This document shows, in pieces, positions 12,901 through 23,700 of a stretch of 64,000 bases of DNA. The stretch is from the NCBI RefSeq assembly GCF_043641665.1, contig NC_092183.1, positions 793,501 to 857,500 of the forward strand, given 5' to 3'. The DNA is from Enoplosus armatus. Its lineage: Eukaryota > Chordata > Actinopteri > Centrarchiformes > Enoplosidae. Made by a program: the position numbers and the translations under genes. Under the pieces are notes generated by a model. It was not told the origin of the DNA, did not search any database, and saw only the letters and a program-made list of their open reading frames with translations. Positions within the stretch are counted from its first letter, which is position 1, and each line of letters begins with the position of its first letter.

Positions 12901-13581
12901 AAAAATGTTTGTTTGGAATGAGCATCAAATGACAGTTACTGGGTCAAATATCAATATCTGCCTCAGAAATACACGTTAGGTTCGTCTGTAGAAGTTACCC
13001 AGTTAGTTTCTCTGTGACTGTCATGGTTTCTCTGTTTGCTTGTGTTTCCATAAGTCGCAGTGCTTTGAGCCACTGTATGTCCGTCTCTCATAAAGACGTG
13101 TCCTCATGTCGCAGCTTTATGTCTCATTGTCATGTTTTTTACCTAATGTCACATGACCTGCTGTTACATTATTACACATCATGCTCCAACGCCTCTTGTC
13201 TCGTCTCCTGTAGAGTTTGAAGGGGTGAGTTCAGGTACTGAGGTGGACCTGATAAAGAAGGTCACCTGCAACGCTGTTGACATCCAGAACAACAAACAGT
13301 ACCTGGTGATGGGAGCCAGAGGGTCAGAGGTCACGCTCAGCCAAGGCTTCAAGTGGGTGTCTCTCTACCACTCTCTCACCTGTAGTTCTTCTTCTTCCAG
13401 TGTGATGGGACTCTGACGTGTTTTGTCTTGTAGGTATCGTCTTCCTCTGGACTCGGAGGCTCTGGTGGAGCTGTGGCAGTCTGTAAAAGACTGTAGTTCT
13501 TCTGACTGTTCGAACTACACTTCCCAGCTGGCAGCCTTCGCTCTGGATCTGCAGTTAGCCAGCTGCCCTGACTCATCTTAA
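1..13581 (+). CDS. c5: Complement component C5, 3' part (5' end outside window)
   Basis: Exons: 1-138, 561-645, 1168-1250, 2637-2776, 2955-3188, 4860-4920, 5032-5121, 5626-5838, 5930-6005, 6396-6546, 6635-6739, 6879-7050, 7295-7416, 7843-7923, 8691-8843, 8926-8988, 9074-9161, 9496-9535, 9979-10081, 10467-10541, 10966-11071, 11588-11671, 11871-11960, 12185-12274, 13214-13352, 13434-13581. All phases agree, giving 975 codons and a TAA. C5 is a secreted plasma protein; convertases cut it into the anaphylatoxin C5a and C5b, which nucleates the membrane attack complex. Seen in order: the C5a C-terminus, the [12 protein letters not shown] segment, the macroglobulin/CUB region, a thioester-like domain with GSAEAE instead of GCGEQ, the receptor-binding macroglobulin domain, and the C345C domain. 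GSAEAE followed by a YLET..HW segment is the C5 signature and argues against C3 and C4. The donor of exon 6396-6546 (AAA|GTCAGC) is the least certain junction. Many introns end in (GT)n. Confidence 0.95.
526..557 (+). repeat. (GT)n tract before a C5 acceptor
   Basis: A GT run ends in GCAG directly before the exon at 561, taking the place of an ordinary polypyrimidine tract. Confidence 0.9.
660..942. repeat. Dispersed TACTT-rich repeat (MITE-like), copy 1
   Basis: It begins GGAAAGTAACTAAGTACATT and ends with GTACTCCTTCCAGCCCTG, so the ends are roughly inverted. The interior contains ATTAATGCATCAATAATTAT. The same interior and 3' end recur near 61440-61873. This resembles a non-autonomous DNA element common in teleosts. 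No transposase is encoded; family assignment is inference. Confidence 0.6.
1418..1553 (-). mobile_element. L2-group LINE fragment, left half of an interrupted copy
   Basis: Read on the minus strand, it matches the part of a LINE ORF2 also present near 18555-18680: the region around [20 protein letters not shown] and similar residues. It is broken at about 1553 by a plus-strand LINE tail and resumes at about 1996. It lies in the C5 intron between exons 1168-1250 and 2637-2776. Confidence 0.65.
1554..1995 (+). mobile_element. 3' end of a second L2-group LINE, nested in the first
   Basis: The plus-strand frame reads the C-terminus typical of fish L2-type ORF2: a G-rich stretch, then [20 protein letters not shown], then [21 protein letters not shown] short AT-rich 3'UTR follows, ending AATAAAAGTCTAAG. 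It interrupts a minus-strand LINE fragment, so it is younger than that copy. The element is 5'-truncated and dead. Confidence 0.7.
1996..2125 (-). mobile_element. L2-group LINE fragment, right half of the interrupted copy
   Basis: The minus-strand translation includes [20 protein letters not shown], equivalent to the KEMVVDF...NIQGMDIE region of the copy at 18650-18780. It continues the fragment that ends at about 1553. Confidence 0.6.
2239..2320 (-). tRNA. tRNA-Ser(GCT)-like, copy 1 (slightly decayed)
   Basis: 82 nt. On the minus strand it begins GACGAGGTGGCCGAGTGG and has the anticodon loop CTGCTAA (anticodon GCT), the long serine variable arm, and a 3' CCTCGTC that pairs with the 5' end. 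Against the two other copies it has a B-box change (GGTTCAAATCC for GGTTCGAATCC) and an A to G in the anticodon stem, so activity may be reduced. It lies antisense in a C5 intron. Confidence 0.8.
2410..2437 (-). pseudogene. Truncated tRNA-Ser 3' fragment
   Basis: On the minus strand only the T-arm and acceptor end of a tRNA-Ser-like sequence remain (GGGTTCGAATCCCATCGCCG). It follows the same flank (GTAAACATGGCAGACT) that precedes the full tRNA-Ser copies. Confidence 0.6.
2517..2622 (+). repeat. 43-bp tandem duplication before a C5 acceptor
   Basis: The unit starts AACTTCAGGCGTCTGAACTG at 2517, 2560 and 2603. The two full copies are nearly identical, and the third runs into the acceptor at 2631-2636. 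It is a recent slippage or duplication product. Confidence 0.85.
3189..4859 (+). other. c5: C5 intron, 1.67 kb, no gene seen
   Basis: Between exons 2955-3188 and 4860-4920. I see no tRNA, LINE ORF or exon. It includes an AT-rich part (3400-3480) and the GCTAGC/GTTAGC-rich palindromic stretch near 3940-3970 that is common in fish DNA. Confidence 0.7.
5362..5413 (+). repeat. 10-bp tandem repeat
   Basis: About five copies of AGCTAGGTGA / AGCTAAGTGA in a C5 intron. Confidence 0.85.
5626..5838 (+). other. c5: C5 exon with the degenerate thioester site
   Basis: The exon encodes the start of the thioester-like domain. Codons 5700-5717 read GSAEAE where C3, C4 and A2M have GCGEQ. The Cys and Gln that form the thioester bond are both absent, as known for C5, so this C5b cannot attach covalently to targets. 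The downstream segment ([16 protein letters not shown]) follows mammalian C5 closely. Confidence 0.95.
5896..5927 (+). repeat. (GT)n tract before a C5 acceptor
   Basis: The run leads directly into GCAG and the exon at 5930. Confidence 0.9.
7069..7123 (+). repeat. (GT)n followed by a 16-base G run
   Basis: GT repeat 7069-7106, one C, then G 7108-7123 on the sense strand, near the donor of the exon ending at 7050. The donor itself lies in a GTGTGTGT stretch. Confidence 0.9.
7232..7290 (+). repeat. (GT)n tract before a C5 acceptor
   Basis: A long GT run with one CT interruption, ending GCGCAG before the exon at 7295. Confidence 0.9.
7998..8690 (+). repeat. c5: (TCTG/TC)n polypyrimidine-rich tract, about 690 bp
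   Basis: Nearly continuous TCTC/TCTG/TTGTGTCTG repeats fill the 3' end of the intron before the exon at 8691. Higher-order units of roughly 60-200 bp recur. The long open frames here ([10 protein letters not shown]) are artefacts of the repeat. Confidence 0.95.
9926..9973 (+). repeat. (GT)n tract before a C5 acceptor
   Basis: Ends TTACAG before the exon at 9979. Confidence 0.9.
11588..13581 (+). other. c5: C5 exons encoding the C345C (netrin-like) domain
   Basis: The last exons encode a cysteine-rich module starting around [20 protein letters not shown]. They continue through [19 protein letters not shown] and [20 protein letters not shown] to the C-terminal [11 protein letters not shown]. 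Paired cysteines and the QYLVMG motif are typical of the C345C domain that contacts C6 and C7. The stop is TAA at 13579-13581. Confidence 0.9.
12275..13213 (+). other. c5: C5 intron, 0.94 kb, no feature seen
   Basis: No recognisable RNA gene, exon or repeat family; only a short GAGAGA run near 12472-12484. Confidence 0.6.
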
Positions 13582-13780
13582 CTCAGCAGACCAGATTTTC
13601 ACTGCACTGTTTAATTTAGTCATGAAGAGGAGGTGATGTGGAGACAAAGATGAGGAAGAAAAATACAGGAAAAACTGCTTCCTCGAATCAGAAAGTGTTG
13701 GTAGTTCAGAATTTACATTTCAAATGTAAATAGATTTAATTTCTCCTTTCCCAAATTGTGCCATAATTTAAAAATCTGCC

Positions 13781-13786
13781 AATAAA
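13781..13786 (+). terminator. c5: C5 poly(A) signal AATAAA
   Basis: Canonical hexamer 200 bp after the C5 stop codon, followed by a GT-rich stretch (CTGTGTGGTCTC at 13801). Confidence 0.75.
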
Positions 13787-14720
13787 GGTAAAATAATTCC
13801 CTGTGTGGTCTCTTGAGTGTCACTGATAGTTACACTGGTAACACAGGGGCCCAATAATAACCCAACAATCTGCATGATATACAGATGGGTGACCAATGAA
13901 AGGACAAACCAACATGAAGCGTCCGAGACTGGAGTCAGGCCATCACACCAGCCTCCAGCAGCTTCAGTGCTCCTTGTCAAGTCTGAGGAAATCCTCCACA
14001 AGATACACCACCTTTATTTAATCAGGTCATCCAGACATCACAAGGACATACAGCCTCAGAGACGCTCACAGAAGTCACTACAGAGATGTATATTATATGA
14101 TTTGGTTTAATGGAGATGCTGGTGGAGAGCTGTGTCTCACTATCACTAAGTGCAGTTTATCACTAAGTCCTTCTGCAATGAAAGATAAAAGCTGAATGAT
14201 GACTACTTTTACTTTGAATACTTTATTTTGACAATGGTTCTTTCACTCAAGCAGGATTTTGATTTATTTTGACCTAACAAAGCAAACCAGCAAGCCAACA
14301 CACACGCTGCTTTTGGAGCTGTCGGAAATATCACTACAGTCTGTTTAGCACACGTTAAACTTGTCTGTTAACAATCCACGATACTTTGTAGGTAGCCTAA
14401 AAAAACGATCACGGGGTATGAAGACGCGGTGGTCACTATCTGGTCGCGGAATGATCGATATGGCATATAAGTTCTTTATTCAAAGAACCAGCAGGTATCT
14501 CCTGATATCGCAAGTACAAGCTTTGAAACTTGAAAGGAAATAAAACGAGCTTATGAGGAGACCCTGAAGGCAACATCCACCTGCAGCTCGAGCTCTCAGG
14601 AAACAGCTCCGAAGGAAACTTGAATATTTCTGCCGCTGCGAAACAAACACACGTTAAAGACGTTTCCCCGGTAACATAAGTAGTTAACTTTACGTAGCGT
14701 AACCCTCTTTGTATCAGCGG

Positions 14721-14734
14721 GTTTCCATGGAGAC
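14721..14734. promoter_or_regulatory. cntrl: X-box-like RFX site 1
   Basis: GTTTCCATGGAGAC fits the RFX X-box pattern of imperfect inverted half-sites with a 2-bp spacer (GTTNCC AT GGNNAC). It lies upstream of the centriolin coding start in the CG-rich segment. Functional role is inference. Confidence 0.55.
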
Positions 14735-14894
14735 CGAGGATTAACTAACCCAACCTGGCTAACGTTAGCAAAGGTAAAGTTACCGATAACCGTCAGTTTG
14801 TCTTCATCACTTTAACGTGACGACCGTAAGAAGCCCGGTGGTCTGACCGGTTAGCTCGCCGAGTTTAAAGTTACCGCGAGTTAAAGCGCTTCGG

Positions 14895-14908
14895 GTTGCT
14901 ATGGTGAC
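14895..14908. promoter_or_regulatory. cntrl: X-box-like RFX site 2
   Basis: GTTGCTATGGTGAC also fits the X-box consensus, 174 bp from site 1 and about 0.8 kb before the ATG. Two such palindromes in one promoter region of a centrosome/cilium gene is suggestive. Confidence 0.5.
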
Positions 14909-15692
14909 CAAATACTGACACGCTAACCATGCTAAAGCTAATTATCTGGTCACTTTACCAACTAGCTAGTTTAACTACCAACATCTAGGTCAGTTAGTCG
15001 ATGCGAGTGTAACGGCCCATTCTGCCCAGTACGACGGTTTACTGGTTATGTGTTTATTGACATTAATTCCTAGTTAAGACTAGTTTAGTTTGCTAACTAG
15101 CTAGTCTTAATTAGCAGCTGGCTAACGTCTTCAGTTTTCTGTGACCCGATGATGACGTGTTCAGACTTGAGAAGTAAAGAGAGAAAAGTTGAAAAATATC
15201 AGTAATAAACTAAATAATCGTATGAATAAATACAGAATACAAAATGCAATGAAACATATGTAATAAAGCACGGCCTCGTTCTTGTTGATGTATGTTTCAT
15301 TTCAGCAGGTTGTTTTTCAAGATGTCAGCTTCCAAAATCAAACCTCTGCTTTCCATTTGAGTTCCTAATGACACTTTTCATCACAGTCTTTGTCTATGAG
15401 GAGTGTTTAATTGACATATTTTGTCTATATTTATTCACATGAGTATCTATTTCATAATGTCTTATTTATTTGAATGATATTGAACACTTCAGCTCTCCAT
15501 GCAGATTAGATTATGGTTAGGCATCACAAACATGGCTGCGTCACACATGTCTGTCTGCCCACCTGTCTCACCATCCTCTCTATACATATCAGCTGTCTCG
15601 CCACCTGTCTCTCTCTGTATTATTGTCTAACCTTTCTTTACTTTTCTTCCTCTTGAATGTCCTGTCTTCATCCGGTCCAGCTGTCTCCAGAG

Positions 15693-16252
15693 ATGGAGGA
15701 GCAGAGGGGGACAGGAGGAGGTGCAGACTCCCAGGAGAACAGAGGAGGTGGAGGAGGCAACCTGTACACAATAGTTTGATACCACATGACTCACATTATG
15801 ACTCTGCTTTATAATCACTCCCCTTCCTGTCAGGTGTCAGGTACATAACAGAGAAGCTGCTGTTGAAGCTGACTGGTTGTCAGTCTCTGGCTCTGGTTCG
15901 TTCCCTGAATCTGTCGTCCTCAACTGGAAACAAACATATCAAGGTCAGAACAGACTGATACTGCAAGTACTCAGCTGTTACTGTTGCTTCTGCTTTTAGT
16001 GACAATACTAATACTGCTACTGCTAGTACTGCTTGTACCACTGTTATTACTAGTGCTATTATTACTTCCTGTGGCGTTTTATCAGGGTGTGTGTCTGTCT
16101 CAGTTCATAGAGAACCTCCATGGCTGTCAGCGTCTGCAGGTTTTAAACTTGAACCACAACTTGATCCAGAGGATGGAGAGACTGAACGCTCTGACACAGC
16201 TGAGAGAGCTGCAGCTGGCCCACAACAACATCCAGTGAGACTCACGCACACA

Positions 16253-16296
<44 letters not shown>

Positions 16297-16500
16297 CATA
16301 CACACAGATATACACACATGCATACACACAGATACACACACACACACACACACACGCACGCACAGAAGTGGTTATGTAGGTAAAGCACGATACGGCCTGA
16401 TAATGTTTGACACATTCGACATTTGATCTCAACTATCAGATGGATTGTCATGAAGCTTGGTTCAGACATTCATGGTCGTCAGAGGGTGTGTAACTTTGGC

Positions 16501-16541
<41 letters not shown>

Positions 16542-16697
16542 TAGGAGGATTGAGGGACTGGAGCTCTTGTCCAGTCTGCAGCATCTGAACTTGTCCTACA
16601 ACAGGATCGACCATGTTCCCGTGTGGCTGGGGAAGAAGCTGCACTCACTGCACACGCTCCACCTGCAACACAACCTCATCACATCTGTGAGTACCGG

Positions 16698-16731
<34 letters not shown>

Positions 16732-17193
16732 TGACTGTGACTCAGAGGGTTTTTTGCTTCCTGTCATCGTGCCGCACTGCTCTGATTATTCCCTGTGATG
16801 TGAGCGATCAGACTGCTGCTGAGCTGAATTAGACAGATCGTCTCGCTCTCATCTGGTCACTGTAGTTACTATCATTAAATATGTGGCCTCATCTGTGTGA
16901 TGTAGTCCCACTGCTCGCTCAATAAGACTCACACATAATATTGTGTTTCATAAAACTGTAATCATTTATTCTGATGTTTTATTTCAGGCAATACAGAGAG
17001 TCTCTGCTTATAAAAAGTCCTAGTCTGACGTCTTCAGATGTTTTGTTTTGTCCGACCAACAGTTGAAAACATGAAGAGACAAAAACAGAAACTCTCACAT
17101 ATTGGAGAAACTACAACCAGAGAATGGTTGGTTACTGGTTTGTAATTTTGCTTGATAAATGACTTAGATGATTAGTTGATGATCAGAAATGAT

Positions 17194-17240
<47 letters not shown>

Positions 17241-17711
17241 TGCAGCTGTACGAGGTGTCCAGACTGCGTTCTCTGAGCAGCCTATCAGAGCTTTCTGTTT
17301 CAGAAAACCCCGCCTCCTCACTGAAGCACTCCCGCCTCTTCCTGCTCTACCACATCAGGACTCTGGACAGGCTGAACGACCTGCCAATCACCCAGGAGGA
17401 GAGAGGACACGCCCACCAACGCTTCGACACCGGTACGTCATTTCATATCAGACAAACCCACGAGGACACAACAGGACAGCAGATTGATCTCACACTGTTG
17501 TTGTTTGTGATCAGAGGAGCTGGAGCGTCTGCAGCGGGAGGTGGACCGCAGCCAATCAGAGCTGAGCAGGCTGCGGAGGGAGCAGCAGGCCGCAGTGACT
17601 CTACTCAACCAGCAGGAGGAGACAAACCAAACACTGACAGCTCAGACAGAAACACAACGGCACACACACACACTGCTGGAGCAAGAGCTACACGCCAAGA
17701 GTCAGCTGGTA

Positions 17712-17762
<51 letters not shown>

Positions 17763-20700
17763 CTGTGTATATAACTACGCTCTGATCCTGTAGTGGGACA
17801 GACTGACCTCCTGAGACAGAAGGTGTTTGACCTTTGACCTCTGAAGTCCTCCTGTTTGTCTGCGAGGAAATGTGCATTGTTCCAGCAGCATACAGGATAG
17901 TAGAAAATCAAGATATAATAAATAAAAACAATAAAGACTGTTATAAAAAAGAACAACAACTGTAGTTTACAAATTTACAAATTTACAGAAGAAAGAAATG
18001 AAGGTAAAGGGATTGTACTGTGTTGCACATAGAGGTGTGGGTATTGCACCATTGAAACATTCAGAGATATGTGGATTGTCCATTCCGGTGTGTGTGGTCT
18101 ACTGGGAGCAGGTCCACTGGGAGCAGGTCTACTGGGAGCAGGTCTACTGGGAGCAGGTCTACTGGGAGCAGGTCCACTGGGAGCAGGTCCACTGGGAGCA
18201 GGTCTGATTGTAGAGCCTGACAGCAGCTGGGAGGAAAGACCTGCAGTGTCTCTCCTTCACACAGTGCGGGTGAAGTCCCTGTCCCTGAAGGAGCTGCCCA
18301 GTGCTGCCAGGGTGTCCTGCATGGGGTGGGACATGTTCTCCCTCAGGGATGATAGCTTAGCCATCATCTGCCTTTCTCCCACCACCTCCGCTGAGTCCAG
18401 GGGGGGGGCGTCCCAGAACAGACCTGGCCTTCTTAATCAGTCTGTCCAGTTTCTTCCCGTCGGCAGCTTAGATTCTGCTGCTCCGGCAGACCACTCCATA
18501 AAAGATGGCTGATGCCACCCCGAGTCAAAGAAGGTCTTCAGGAGTGCCCCCTGCACTCCAAAAGACCTGAGTCTCCTGAGCAGGTAGAGTCTGCTCTGGC
18601 CCTTCTTGTACAGTGCAGTTGTGTTGTCAGTCCAGTCCAGTTTATTGTTCAGGTGAACACCCAGGTACTTGTAAGATTTCACCATCTCGATGTCCATTCC
18701 CTGGATGTTCACTGGTGTGGGGGAGGGGTGCGTTTGCGGCAGAAGTCCACCACCATCTCTTTGGTTTTACCCATGTTGATGTGGAGGCGGTTCTGCGGGC
18801 ACCAGTCCTCAAAGTCCTGTGTCAGTTCTCTGTGTTCCCTGTCGTCCCCATCTGTGATGAGGCCGACAGTCGCAGAGTCATCAGAGAAGTTCTGCAGGTA
18901 GCAGCTGGCAGAGTTATGTGTGAAGTCTGCAGTGTAGAGGGTGAAGACGAAGGGAGCCAGGACCGTCCCCTGTGGGGCCCCCGTGTTGCAGATAACCATA
19001 TCGGACTCACAGTCCCGTATCCTCACGTACTGTGGTCGTGATGACGTCACCTCCAGACAGACTGTCGATGCAGTCAGACAGGTAGAGATCACTGAGGCTC
19101 TTCGTGTCATTCTCATGTATATTGTAACATTATACATTTCATTGAGAAAACATTTCTGAATAAATCAAGTAGGTAAGTGTCAGTCCAGCGAATGAAATGC
19201 CTAAGAAAGGTTTCACTAAACACCAGAAACTCATGGTCTATTAGGTGTTATCTCTAGCTCCCTCAGACCCTCGGACTTCCTGCAGCTGTTTCACAGTAAA
19301 AGTCTCTTCTGTGTGTCTTCAGTTGGAGAAGACGACAGCTGAGCTGACCAGAGCCTTTCACAGACTATATGAGCTGGAGCAGGAGTTGACTTTCTACAAG
19401 ATAGATGCCAAACTCAGCCCTCTGCCGCTCTGCAGCGTACAGGTAACAATAACTCACAGCTGCATATCAGTATCTGGGTGAAAACGTCAGAATACAATAC
19501 ATTGGATGATATTTAGTGTTTCATATGAAAGTATTTTATAAGGATGTCCAGGCTGAATGGGGTTTGATTATCAAAGAAAGGTCAAACATCTGAATTAGAT
19601 TAGTGTCCAAGTGTTTACACTCGTCTGTCTCAGCAGGAAGTCGACACTGTGGACTCTGTGGTTGAGAGTCTGTACATCAGGAACACCTTCGCCTCCACTG
19701 CCAAACCTCAAACCTCCTCCTCCTCCTCCTCCTCCTCCCTGCAGTCCCAGGAGGGTTCAGACATTCACACTGACATGGAGTCGTCACGCCCCCTGCTGGA
19801 AGACTGCAGAACAGAGCAGTGTATAGGTAAGGCCGGAAGGATTTCTGCTTCAATCATTTCTCTAGTCATCAGTGGTGAGAGAAAAGATTTAACACATGTA
19901 ATAACTGAATAGTTGATTTACATCTTGGGGAAAGGTTAAAGGAGTTTATCACAGGTGAGGTGAGTAAACTTCCAACTGGACATTTGATTATTGTCAGTGT
20001 ATCAACAAGGACATTTGTAAGGGAGAAACTGATGTTATTGTTCCAAAGAAGGTTGTTATAAAGGAGCCAGTCATAATGCTGAAGAGTAAACATGGCAGAC
20101 TGGAGTAAACTAGCGACGAGGATGGGATTCGAACCCACGCGTGCAGAGCACAATGGATTAGCAGTCCATCGCCTTAACCACTCGGCCACCTCGTCTGTTC
20201 TTTATTGTATTACAGTAAAAGTGAGAGGTCAGAGGAAAAGATGACAGTGAGACCGCTTCTTCTAGACTATTTCTGTATATCAGTCCATCACCTCAATCAC
20301 TGTGCTGTTGTTTTGAAAAGAACTGCACTGATCAGCGGGGGGGAAGGAGCCAGGTTGTGCGATCGATGTATTTTCTGTGTCTTAACCACTTAGACACCAC
20401 AAGATGTAGATTTGGGTTATGTACAACAGAGCGCCACAGGAAATCATTCCTGTACATATATATATATGCATATATACATATTCATTGCTATTGTATATAT
20501 TTTTTACTTTTTTTTCACTTAAATATCATAAATGAGTATATTTTTATTCTCTATTTCTTATATTTTGTACATCCTTTTATTTCAAAATTATGCTACTTTC
20601 TACTCTTGAATGGGAGCACCGGTACTGTAAAATTTCCCCCCGGGGATCAATTAAGTATTTCTGATTCTGGTTCTGTTTTGTGTATAGTTATATACATAGT

Positions 20701-23700
20701 ATAGTACAATATAGTACAATACATAGTATAATAAAGAAGGTGGTCAACTGGTTTGGAATTTCATCTTGTGGCTGATCTACAGCCGAAGCTTTGGTGTCAG
20801 TTTTTGAGGCTGTGGACTGTTTTTGTCAATATTCTGATTTTTGTGTTATTGTGTGTGTGTGTGCGTGTGTGCGTGCGTGTGTGCGTGTGTGTGTAGCTGA
20901 GTCTGACCTCCTGCAGTTGACCCATCAGACAGAGCAGCAGCCTGAGGAAACCAAAACACAGGTAACAAGCATACAGACACATTATTGTAACCACCTGTTC
21001 ATAAACCGCAGAGAATTAACACCAAACTGCATTTTAACACCTCTTACAGCTCATTGTTTGACTTGTCCTGCCAGAAGACAGACTGTTTAGGAGTGTCTGC
21101 TCTCAGATCAGACAGTTAAAAGTCTGCTGGAGAATGCGGGCATCGATCCCGCTACCTCTCGCATGCTAAGCGAGCGCTCTACCATTTGAGCTAATTCCCC
21201 TGTGTGGTAGTGGTGCAATGCACTGAAAGTGTGTGTTGAGTATCAAACTTGTAGTTGTTTTTGTAGTTTTGTTTCTTTGTTTTGCCCCCCACCCCCCACT
21301 ACAGACTGAGAGCCTGCTGAGTCCCCTCCCCATTTATAAAACTATACGCATCTTTTCCAGATTGTCAGTCTAAATTTAGTTTCAGAAGCTCAGGAATAAA
21401 ACTGTGGAAATATTTATATTTGGAGTTAAGTGGTGCCATAAAATGGGTCTGAATGCTTCTATTTAAAATCTTGCTGTGCTCCAGTTCAGAGTAACAGCAG
21501 AACAACAGCAGCAACAGGTTGTTGTCTCTTTAAGAACCTCTGACCCCTCCCCCCAGGATCCAACCTCCAAGGGGCGGGCTTTCACAGCTTTATTTCACTT
21601 CCAATGGACAGAGGATGACCTGTCTCTCTGCAGCTGTGCTCTGATTGGCTGGGAGAAAGATTTCCTGTGTTGATTCAAAGAAAGGGGGAGAGAGGAGAGG
21701 GAGAGAAGTTTGTAACGGAGAGAAGACAGAAAGAGGGAAACGGAGATGAAGAAGTAAATGTCGTCCAGAACAGAAGGGAGGAGGTGAGATGTTGTTTACT
21801 GTGAACTGATAGAGGAGGAGGAGGAGGAGGAGGAGGACATGCAGGATGTTACCCAGCAGCCCCTGTGGTCTCTGGTCGAGGACTGTTAGACTGAACTGAC
21901 TGCTGTGAGTACACAAACACATATCTGTCTAAATCACACTCTCAGTCTGTAGTGTATGAAGTATCATGAAGTACAGATTCACACATTCAAGTGTTTCGAG
22001 CAACGCAAAGGTAATAGAGGAGCTGGAGGGAGGTGAAACAGGAAGAAACAAACTGTATTAAATGTATATAGAACATACTGTACTCTGTTAGCAGGGATGG
22101 GATGTCCACATCAGTCTGTCAGTCTGTCCTCCACTCTGATCAGACTGAAACGTCTCAACAGCTGCTGGATGGACTGTGATGAGATGTGGTTCAGACCTTC
22201 ATGGTCCCCTCAGGATGAACTGTAATAACTCTGGTGATCAGAATCAGAATCAGAATCAGAAACTGTTTATTGCCAAGTAACATACATTACAAGGAATTTG
22301 CTGTGGTCTGAAGCTGCTATTGCTTTGATAACAAATAAGTAGAATATAAAAGCTAAAATAAGAATAACAATAAAAATAAGATAAGATCAATAACAACAGT
22401 GCAGTGACCAGAATAAAGTAAAGTGTCCAGTAGGGGGTGGGTGCGTTAATGTAACGCAGTGGGGACAGGGGTGATGTACGTTAATATAACGTATAAGTAG
22501 TGTTTGTGTTCTGGGGGGGGGTCAGTGTGAGTTTGTCAGGTTGACTGCAGAGGGGAAGAAACTGTTTTTGTGGCGGGAGGTTTTGGTCCTGATGGACCGC
22601 AGCCTCCTGCCAGAGGGGAGGGGGTCGAACAGATGGTGTCCGGGGTGGGAGGGGTCGGCAGCGATCTTCCCTGCTCTCCTCAGGGTCCTGGCGGAGTACA
22701 GGTCCTGAAGAGATGGGAGGTTGCAGCCGATCACCCTCTCTGCAGAGCGGATGATACGCTGCAGTCTGCGTCTGTCCTTGGTGGAGGCAGCAGCGTACCA
22801 GACGGTGATGGAGGAGGTGAGGATGGACTCTATGATGGTGTAGAAGTGAACCAGCATTGTTTGTGGCAGGTTAAACTTCCTCAGCTGCCTCAGGAAGTAT
22901 ATCCTCTGTTGGGCTTTCTTGATGAGGGAGCTGATGTTCAGCTCCCACCGGAGGTCCTGGCTGATGATGGAGCCCAGGAAACTGCGAACTTCAGGAGCTT
23001 GACGGACTGGTGACTGGAGGTGCAGCTGTTGGTGTAGAGGGAGAAGAGTAGTGGAGAAAGAACGCAGCCTTGAGGGGAGCCGGTGCTGATCGTCTGCGAG
23101 TCTGAGACGTGTTTCCCCAGCTTCACGTGCTGCTTCCTGTCAGACAGGAAATCTGTGATCCACCTGCAGGGGGGGTCAGGCACGTTGAGCTGGGAGAGCT
23201 TGTCCTGAAGAAGAGCCGGGACGATGGTGTTGAAGGCAGAGCTGAAGTCCACAAACAGGATCCTGGCATAGGATCCTGTGGAGTCCAGGTGCTGGAGGAT
23301 GAAGTGTAGAGCCAAGTTGACGGCGTCGTCTACAGACCTGTTGGCTCTGTAGGCGAACTGCAGGGGGTCCAGCAGAGGGTCTGTAATGGATTTGAGGTGG
23401 GACAGGACCAGGCATTCAAATGATTTCATGACCACAGAGGTCAGGGCGACGGGTCTGTAGTCATTTAATCCTGTGGGCCCTGGTTTTTTGGGGACGGGGA
23501 TGATGGTGGAGGCCTTGAAGCAGGCTGGCACGTGGCATGTCTCCAGTGAGGTGTTGAAGATGTCCGTGAACACCGGAGACAGCTGATCGGCGCAGCGCTT
23601 CAGGCAGGATGGGGAGATGGAGTCTGGTCCAGCAGCTTTACGCGGGTTTTGTCTCTTGAAGAGTCTGTTCACATCTCTTTCAAGGACAGACAGAGGTGTC

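Larger units (their letters stand above)
13582..15692. other. C5-cntrl intergenic region and cntrl 5' region
   Basis: It holds the C5 3'UTR (poly(A) signal at 13781), about 700 bp without recognisable content, and then a stretch at about 14560-14910 that is richer in CG. That stretch contains two X-box-like palindromes and a GCTAACGTTAGC motif, and is the probable cntrl promoter and 5'UTR exon. A donor-like AAAG|GTAAAG at about 14772 could end a non-coding first exon. Confidence 0.5.
15834..17432 (+). other. cntrl: Centriolin N-terminal leucine-rich-repeat exons
   Basis: Four exons encode [14 protein letters not shown], then LRRs with the LxxLxLxxNxI pattern: [33 protein letters not shown] and [11 protein letters not shown]. 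An LRR-cap-like end follows ([32 protein letters not shown]). The [11 protein letters not shown] segment is nearly identical to the human protein, which makes the assignment secure. Confidence 0.93.

Noticed and set aside
1..13581. Complement C3 or C4 instead of C5
   Set aside because: The thioester motif is GSAEAE and flanking segments match C5; the C4-type processing and thioester residues are absent.
21700..21910. Possible centriolin exon in a GA-rich stretch
   Set aside because: Purine-rich sequence with GTGAG-like donors, but no frame resembling the expected coiled coil and no convincing acceptor.
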